A stretch of 8,760 nt of DNA, from the NCBI RefSeq assembly GCF_041625495.1, contig NZ_JBFJTH010000155.1, positions 1 to 8,760 on the forward strand. The letters run 5' to 3'. A model generated the notes under the pieces. It was not told the DNA's origin. It did not search any database and saw only the letters and a list, made by a program, of their open reading frames with translations. Below are positions 5,881-8,760 of this stretch, in pieces. Position 1 is the stretch's first letter. Each line of letters begins with the position of its first letter. Origin of the DNA: Litorivivens sp041625495 (GTDB taxonomy: Bacteria; Pseudomonadota; Gammaproteobacteria; Pseudomonadales; Spongiibacteraceae). The position numbers were made by a program, and so were the translations under genes.

Positions 5881-6735
5881 ATGGAATTGAAAGGCAAAGT
5901 TGCGCTGGTAACCGGCGCTACCAGTGGTATCGGTGCCGCCACGGCTGAGTCGATGGCAGCAAAAGGCGCAGAACTGTTCATCATCTGCCGAAGTGCTGAG
6001 AAAGGGCGCGCGTTGCTGGATGCTATCCGCCGCAATACCGGCAACGAGCGGTTGTCGATGATTGTTGCAGACCTGAGCGTGCAGGCCGATATTCGCCGTG
6101 CGGCCGCAGAATTTCTCGACACGGGAAAGCCGCTGCACCTGCTGATCAATAACGCCGGTGTGATCTATACCGAGCGCAAGATAAGTGCCGATGGTCTGGA
6201 AGAAACGTTCGCCGTTAATCACCTGGGATACTTTCTGCTAACGGAGTTGCTACGCGACCGGATTGTTGACAGTGCGCCAGCGCGGATTGTGAGTGTTGCC
6301 TCAGGCGCGCATGCCTTCTGTAAACAGATTTATTTTGACGATCTCAATTTTGAGAATCGGCCGTATAAAACCTTTGAGGTATACGGTCATTCGAAACTGG
6401 CGAATATCCTCTGGAACCGCGAGTTGTCGCGGCAGCTTGAAGGCACCGGTGTCACTGCCAACTGTGTGCACCCCGGCGCAGTCGCGTCAGGTCTTGGCAA
6501 ACAGAATGGTCTGCTTGGAAAGGTGATAACGGGACTTGTGTCGCCGTTTTTTCAGTCGCCGGCGAAGGGTGCTTCCACCTCAATCTATCTGGCAACGTCG
6601 CCGGCAGTGGAAGGTGTGACTGGGAAATACTTTGCCAAGTGCGCAGAACTTCAGCCCAAGCCCTGGGCAGAGGACGATGCGGCGGCAAAGAGACTGTGGG
6701 ACGTTAGTCGCGAACTGGTGGGAATGGCTGGCTAG
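5881..6735 (+). CDS. SDR family NAD(P)-dependent oxidoreductase, retinol dehydrogenase-like
   Basis: A 284-residue short-chain dehydrogenase/reductase. The cofactor motif TGATSGIG is at 11-18, NNAG at 90-93, an Asn at 113 in FAVNHLGYFLL, the catalytic Ser probably at 141 (RIVSVASGAH), and YGHSK at 168-172 with Tyr168 and Lys172. The spacing between Ser and Tyr (27 residues, with the KQIYFDDLNFE insertion) and the SKLANILWNREL helix are typical of the RDH11-13/WWOX/protochlorophyllide-reductase branch. CRSAEKG (36-42), with Arg after beta-strand 2, suggests NADP(H) preference. The PG motif follows at 198-199 (VHPGAVASG). The frame continues upstream to a TTG at 5845, but the ATG at 5881 places the Rossmann fold at the usual position; the ribosome binding site is weak (CTGGAAA). 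Cytoplasmic, substrate unknown. A lipid or aldehyde substrate is only a guess from the branch. Confidence 0.93.
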   Translation: MELKGKVALVTGATSGIGAATAESMAAKGAELFIICRSAEKGRALLDAIRRNTGNERLSMIVADLSVQADIRRAAAEFLDTGKPLHLLINNAGVIYTERKISADGLEETFAVNHLGYFLLTELLRDRIVDSAPARIVSVASGAHAFCKQIYFDDLNFENRPYKTFEVYGHSKLANILWNRELSRQLEGTGVTANCVHPGAVASGLGKQNGLLGKVITGLVSPFFQSPAKGASTSIYLATSPAVEGVTGKYFAKCAELQPKPWAEDDAAAKRLWDVSRELVGMAG

Positions 6736-6742
6736 TGGATTG

Positions 6743-6786
6743 GCCCGCAAGGCTGGCACCTGTTTCCAGGTGCTTGCCCTGCGGGC
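6743..6786. terminator. Strong hairpin between convergent SDR and Dabb genes, probable bidirectional terminator
   Basis: A 44-nt imperfect inverted repeat nearly fills the 58-bp convergent gap. The outer stem pairs GCCCGCA (6743-6749) with TGCGGGC (6780-6786). A middle stem pairs GGC (6751-6753) with GCC (6776-6778). The inner stem pairs GCACCTG (6756-6762) with CAGGTGC (6767-6773) around a TTTC loop. It begins 8 bp after the SDR stop and ends 7 bp before the Dabb stop. Neither side has a clear U-tract, so it is not a canonical intrinsic terminator; it may block read-through or protect 3' ends. A dispersed REP-like element is an alternative. Confidence 0.6.
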
Positions 6787-6793
6787 GAAGTGT

Positions 6794-7087
6794 TCAAATC
6801 TCGATCTGGGCGATCGCCCAACCTTCCAGAAACGGTCCGACCACTTTCTCCAGCAGTTCGGCATGGGCCGGGCTTGCCACGTAGTTATCCAGATCGTCCT
6901 TATTGTTGAAATCCAGCATCAGCACGTAGTTAAAATTCCCGGGGTAGAAATTCTTGTCCGGGCCGTGGCAGATATTCTGGATTGTCGGAATTTTTTCCGG
7001 CAGTGCCGCGTAAGCCTTGTCAAAAATCTCCAGTTGCGCGTCGTCGATTTCCTGGTTCCATTTCAGTAGTACAAAGTGTCGGATCAT
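6794..7087 (-). CDS. Dabb (stress-responsive alpha/beta barrel) domain protein
   Basis: A 97-residue single-domain protein starting MIRHFVLLKWNQEIDDAQL, the typical opening of the Dabb family, with His4 as the conserved early histidine. FNYVLMLDFNNKDDLDNYVASPAHAELLEKVVGPFLEG (52-89) holds the usual Tyr and the SPAH motif with His75. Dabb proteins form dimeric ferredoxin-like barrels; family members range from plant stress proteins to polyketide cyclases and small catabolic enzymes, so no reaction can be assigned. The frame extends upstream to 7165 inside dctP, but the ATG at 7085-7087 fits the family. It lies 7 bp beyond the dctP stop, with AGGAA about 10 nt upstream, so it is almost certainly cotranscribed with dctP. 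A strong hairpin follows its stop. Confidence 0.9.
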   Translation of the reverse strand: MIRHFVLLKWNQEIDDAQLEIFDKAYAALPEKIPTIQNICHGPDKNFYPGNFNYVLMLDFNNKDDLDNYVASPAHAELLEKVVGPFLEGWAIAQIEI

Positions 7088-7094
7088 GGGTGGT

Positions 7095-8234
7095 TTATTC
7101 CTGTTCCAAATTGCGGGTATTAATATACGCCTGCTCGGAAATTCGATGGTAATTGCTGGCGCCATCGAGGAATTTTTTCCAGCTTTGGTACACTTTTTTG
7201 GCCATCGGGTCGCTTTCGGTGATGTCGGCGTAGTACTCGTAGGCCGCTTTTCGCAAATGCAATAGTACGTCGTCCGGGAGCTTTTTCACCTGAATGCTGT
7301 GCTGGTCTAGCAGCCGGTTCAGGGCGGCATTGTTGCGCGCCGTATACTCGTCGAGCATGTCCTGGTTGGCGTAGCGGGCTGCAATTTCCACGATGCGCTG
7401 CAGGTCTTTGGGTAGCGACTCGAAGGCTTCTCGGTTTACTGTGATCTCGAGTGTGGGGCCCGGTTCGTGCCATCCCGGGTAGTAATAGTAGCGGGCAACC
7501 TCGTGGAGCCCCAACGCCATATCATTGTAGGGCGCGACCCATTCGGTGGCGTCGATAACGCCGGTCTGCAATGACGTGTAGAGCTCACCGCCGGGCAGAG
7601 TTACGGCGGTGCCGCCCGCCCGGGTAAAGACTTCTCCACCCACGCCGGGAATACGCATCTTCAACCCTTTCAGATCCGCTACTGAGTTGATCTCCTTGTT
7701 AAACCAGCCCGCCATTTGCACGCCCGTGTTGCCGCCAGCCAGCGGAATCACGTTAAAGGGGGCATAGACTTCGCGCCACAGCTCCAGTCCGCCGCCGTAG
7801 TGGAGCCAGCCGTTCATTTCCTGGGCGGTCATGCCAAACGGTACAGACGTGAAGAAGGGGGCTGCGGGCATCTTGCCTTTCCAGTAGTAGGCGGCACTGT
7901 GACCCATCTCAACGCTGCCGAGTGAGACTGCGTCAAACACGCCCAGGGGCGGTACCAGTTCGCCACCACCGTAAACTTTGATTAACAGGCGGCCGCCACT
8001 CATTTCCTTTACAGCTTTGGCGAAGTGTTCCGGCGCGGTACCCAGTCCTGGATAATTTTTCGGCCAACTGGTAACCAGCTTCCAGTGGTAGACTTTTTGA
8101 TCGCCGGCTGCGGTCAGGGTATCGCTGCTGAAGTCTTCGGCCTGCTCGCCCACATACAGCCAGAACAGGCTGACGAGAGCTGCGACCAGAGTCAGAATGA
8201 TGAGGGATTCTTTATTTTTATGGCGTGAACTCAT
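7095..8234 (-). CDS. dctP: TRAP transporter solute-binding protein, TakP/DctP family
   Basis: A 379-residue binding protein closely resembling Rhodobacter TakP, the 2-oxoacid receptor. Shared blocks are WKLVTSWPKNYPGLGTAPEHFAKAV (51-75), GGGELVPPLGVFDAVSLGSVEMGHSAAYYWKGK (89-121), PLAGGNTGVQMAGWFNKEINSVADLKGLKMRIPG (164-197), GVIDATEWVAPYND (225-238) and YYYYPGWHEPGP (249-260). Gln173, Arg194, Glu231 and Trp232 fall where the TakP-type sodium/oxoacid pocket is formed. These suggest a carboxylate, probably 2-oxoacid, ligand. The N-terminus has a basic start (SSRHKNK) and a hydrophobic stretch at 11-28, but no clear Ala-X-Ala cleavage site follows, so it may remain membrane anchored. The ATG at 8232-8234 has a weak ribosome binding site. 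It stands convergent to and separate from dctQM, and is followed 7 bp later by the Dabb gene. Confidence 0.94.
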   Translation of the reverse strand: MSSRHKNKESLIILTLVAALVSLFWLYVGEQAEDFSSDTLTAAGDQKVYHWKLVTSWPKNYPGLGTAPEHFAKAVKEMSGGRLLIKVYGGGELVPPLGVFDAVSLGSVEMGHSAAYYWKGKMPAAPFFTSVPFGMTAQEMNGWLHYGGGLELWREVYAPFNVIPLAGGNTGVQMAGWFNKEINSVADLKGLKMRIPGVGGEVFTRAGGTAVTLPGGELYTSLQTGVIDATEWVAPYNDMALGLHEVARYYYYPGWHEPGPTLEITVNREAFESLPKDLQRIVEIAARYANQDMLDEYTARNNAALNRLLDQHSIQVKKLPDDVLLHLRKAAYEYYADITESDPMAKKVYQSWKKFLDGASNYHRISEQAYINTRNLEQE

Positions 8235-8258
8235 GACTTCTCACTTGCGGTTTTGTGC

Positions 8259-8279
8259 GTCAGGGCAGTAGTACCTGAC
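8259..8279. repeat. Inverted repeat in the uvrD-dctP spacer
   Basis: GTCAGG (8259-8264) and CCTGAC (8274-8279) form a perfect 6-bp inverted repeat around a 9-nt centre, in the 88-bp gap between the uvrD stop and the dctP start. On the minus strand no T-run follows, arguing against a canonical uvrD terminator. It lies about 25 bp upstream of the dctP start and could be an operator or leader hairpin. A clear -35/-10 pair for dctP was not found. Low confidence in function. Confidence 0.35.
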
Positions 8280-8322
8280 ATTAAAATCGTGGTGCGTTTG
8301 GTCGAGTGCCAACAACGCTGGC

Positions 8323-8760
8323 TCACAGCGCCTCTAGCTTGGCGTACTGCAGAACCAGCCACTTGCTGCCCTCGCTTTCAAAGTTGACCTGCACTCGAGT
8401 GCTGGCGCCCTGGCCCTCAAAATTGAGGATGGTGCCCTCACCGAAAATACTGTGTAGTACGCGCTGACCCAGGGTGAGTCCAGTGTCCTCGTCGGTGCTG
8501 TGCATGCTGGTGTTGGCGAAGCTCACCGGTCGGGAGATCTGGGTATTGCAGCGCACTTCGTTCATCAGCTCTTTCGGTATTTCGGACAGAAAGCACGATG
8601 GCGCGTTGTAATTCTCCTGGCCGTGCAGTCGACGGGTTTCTGCGTAGGTCAAGAAGAGCTGTTGCTCGGCGCGGGTGATGCCCACGTAACACAGGCGACG
8701 CTCCTCTTCGAGACTCTGTTCTTCCATCGACATGCGGTGCGGGAATAGGTTCTGTTCCAT
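8323..8760 (-). CDS. uvrD: DNA helicase II UvrD, partial (C-terminal 145 residues)
   Basis: The minus-strand frame enters from the right edge and ends with TGA at 8323-8325. It matches the E. coli UvrD C-terminus: LFPHRMSMEEQSLEEERRLCYVGITRAEQQLFLTYAETRRLHGQENYNAPSCFLSEIP, followed by SRPVS and then LGQRVLHSIFGEGTILNFEGQGASTRVQVNFESEGSKWLVLQYAKLEAL. LEEERRLCYVGITRA is superfamily 1 helicase motif VI, with the arginine that contacts ATP. The terminal 50 residues are the Tudor-like domain that in E. coli contacts RNA polymerase. UvrD unwinds DNA in nucleotide excision and mismatch repair. The Met at the very edge (8758-8760) is an internal residue, not the start. About 580 N-terminal residues lie outside the window. 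Confidence 0.96.
   Translation of the reverse strand: MEQNLFPHRMSMEEQSLEEERRLCYVGITRAEQQLFLTYAETRRLHGQENYNAPSCFLSEIPKELMNEVRCNTQISRPVSFANTSMHSTDEDTGLTLGQRVLHSIFGEGTILNFEGQGASTRVQVNFESEGSKWLVLQYAKLEAL

Noticed and set aside
5491..6222. 243-residue minus-strand reading frame across the thioesterase/SDR junction
   Set aside because: It lies opposite two clearly recognisable genes, resembles no family I know, and has no sign of its own translation start; it is an antisense shadow.
6632..7069. 145-residue plus-strand frame spanning the SDR end, the hairpin and the Dabb gene
   Set aside because: It crosses the convergent hairpin and is antisense to a confident Dabb domain; the product has no recognisable motif.
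1..8760. Defence island, mobile element or CRISPR interpretation of the window
   Set aside because: No transposase, integrase, toxin-antitoxin pair, repeat-spacer array or phage gene is visible. The EVE domain and methyltransferase alone do not justify a defence call, and the other genes are housekeeping or metabolic.

Overview
This 8.76 kb window looks like chromosomal DNA of a gammaproteobacterium, probably a marine, free-living one. That placement is inferred from close resemblance of YaaA, YciA and the UvrD C-terminus to enterobacterial and Pasteurellaceae proteins, combined with a TRAP transporter and moderately high GC; it is not proven. The window is densely coded, with short intergenic gaps. 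I see no insertion sequence, prophage, CRISPR array, tRNA or rRNA.

Left part (1-2459): the N-terminal third of a DUF938/METTL26-type SAM-dependent methyltransferase runs off the left edge on the minus strand. Divergent from it, behind a good sigma70-type promoter, is a tight four-gene plus-strand operon: a soluble YbjQ/UPF0145 protein, a second YbjQ-like protein carrying an N-terminal membrane segment, a membrane-anchored M48 zinc metallopeptidase, and an EVE-domain protein. Gaps are 5 bp, 0 bp and a 4-bp overlap. The function of this combination is not known to me, and it is the best candidate in the window for an undescribed functional module.

Middle (2480-5232): yaaA (peroxide-stress protein) is convergent to the EVE gene and divergent from the TRAP small and large permease genes dctQ and dctM, which overlap by 8 bp. 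The yaaA/dctQ spacer holds a symmetric TTATAA core that can supply a -10 element on both strands.

Right part (5380-8760): a YciA-type acyl-CoA thioesterase and a retinol-dehydrogenase-like SDR oxidoreductase on plus face three minus-strand genes: a Dabb (stress-responsive alpha/beta barrel) protein, a TakP/DctP-type TRAP solute-binding protein, and the C-terminal end of UvrD helicase. A very strong imperfect hairpin fills the SDR/Dabb convergent gap. The TRAP binding-protein gene is thus about 1.9 kb from, and convergent to, its presumed permease genes instead of in the usual single operon. The two halves probably form one 2-oxoacid/organic-acid importer, but this is inferred from family and proximity only.

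Several long reading frames begin at in-frame upstream codons that are unlikely to be real starts. The starts given here were chosen by family length, N-terminal motif and ribosome binding site.
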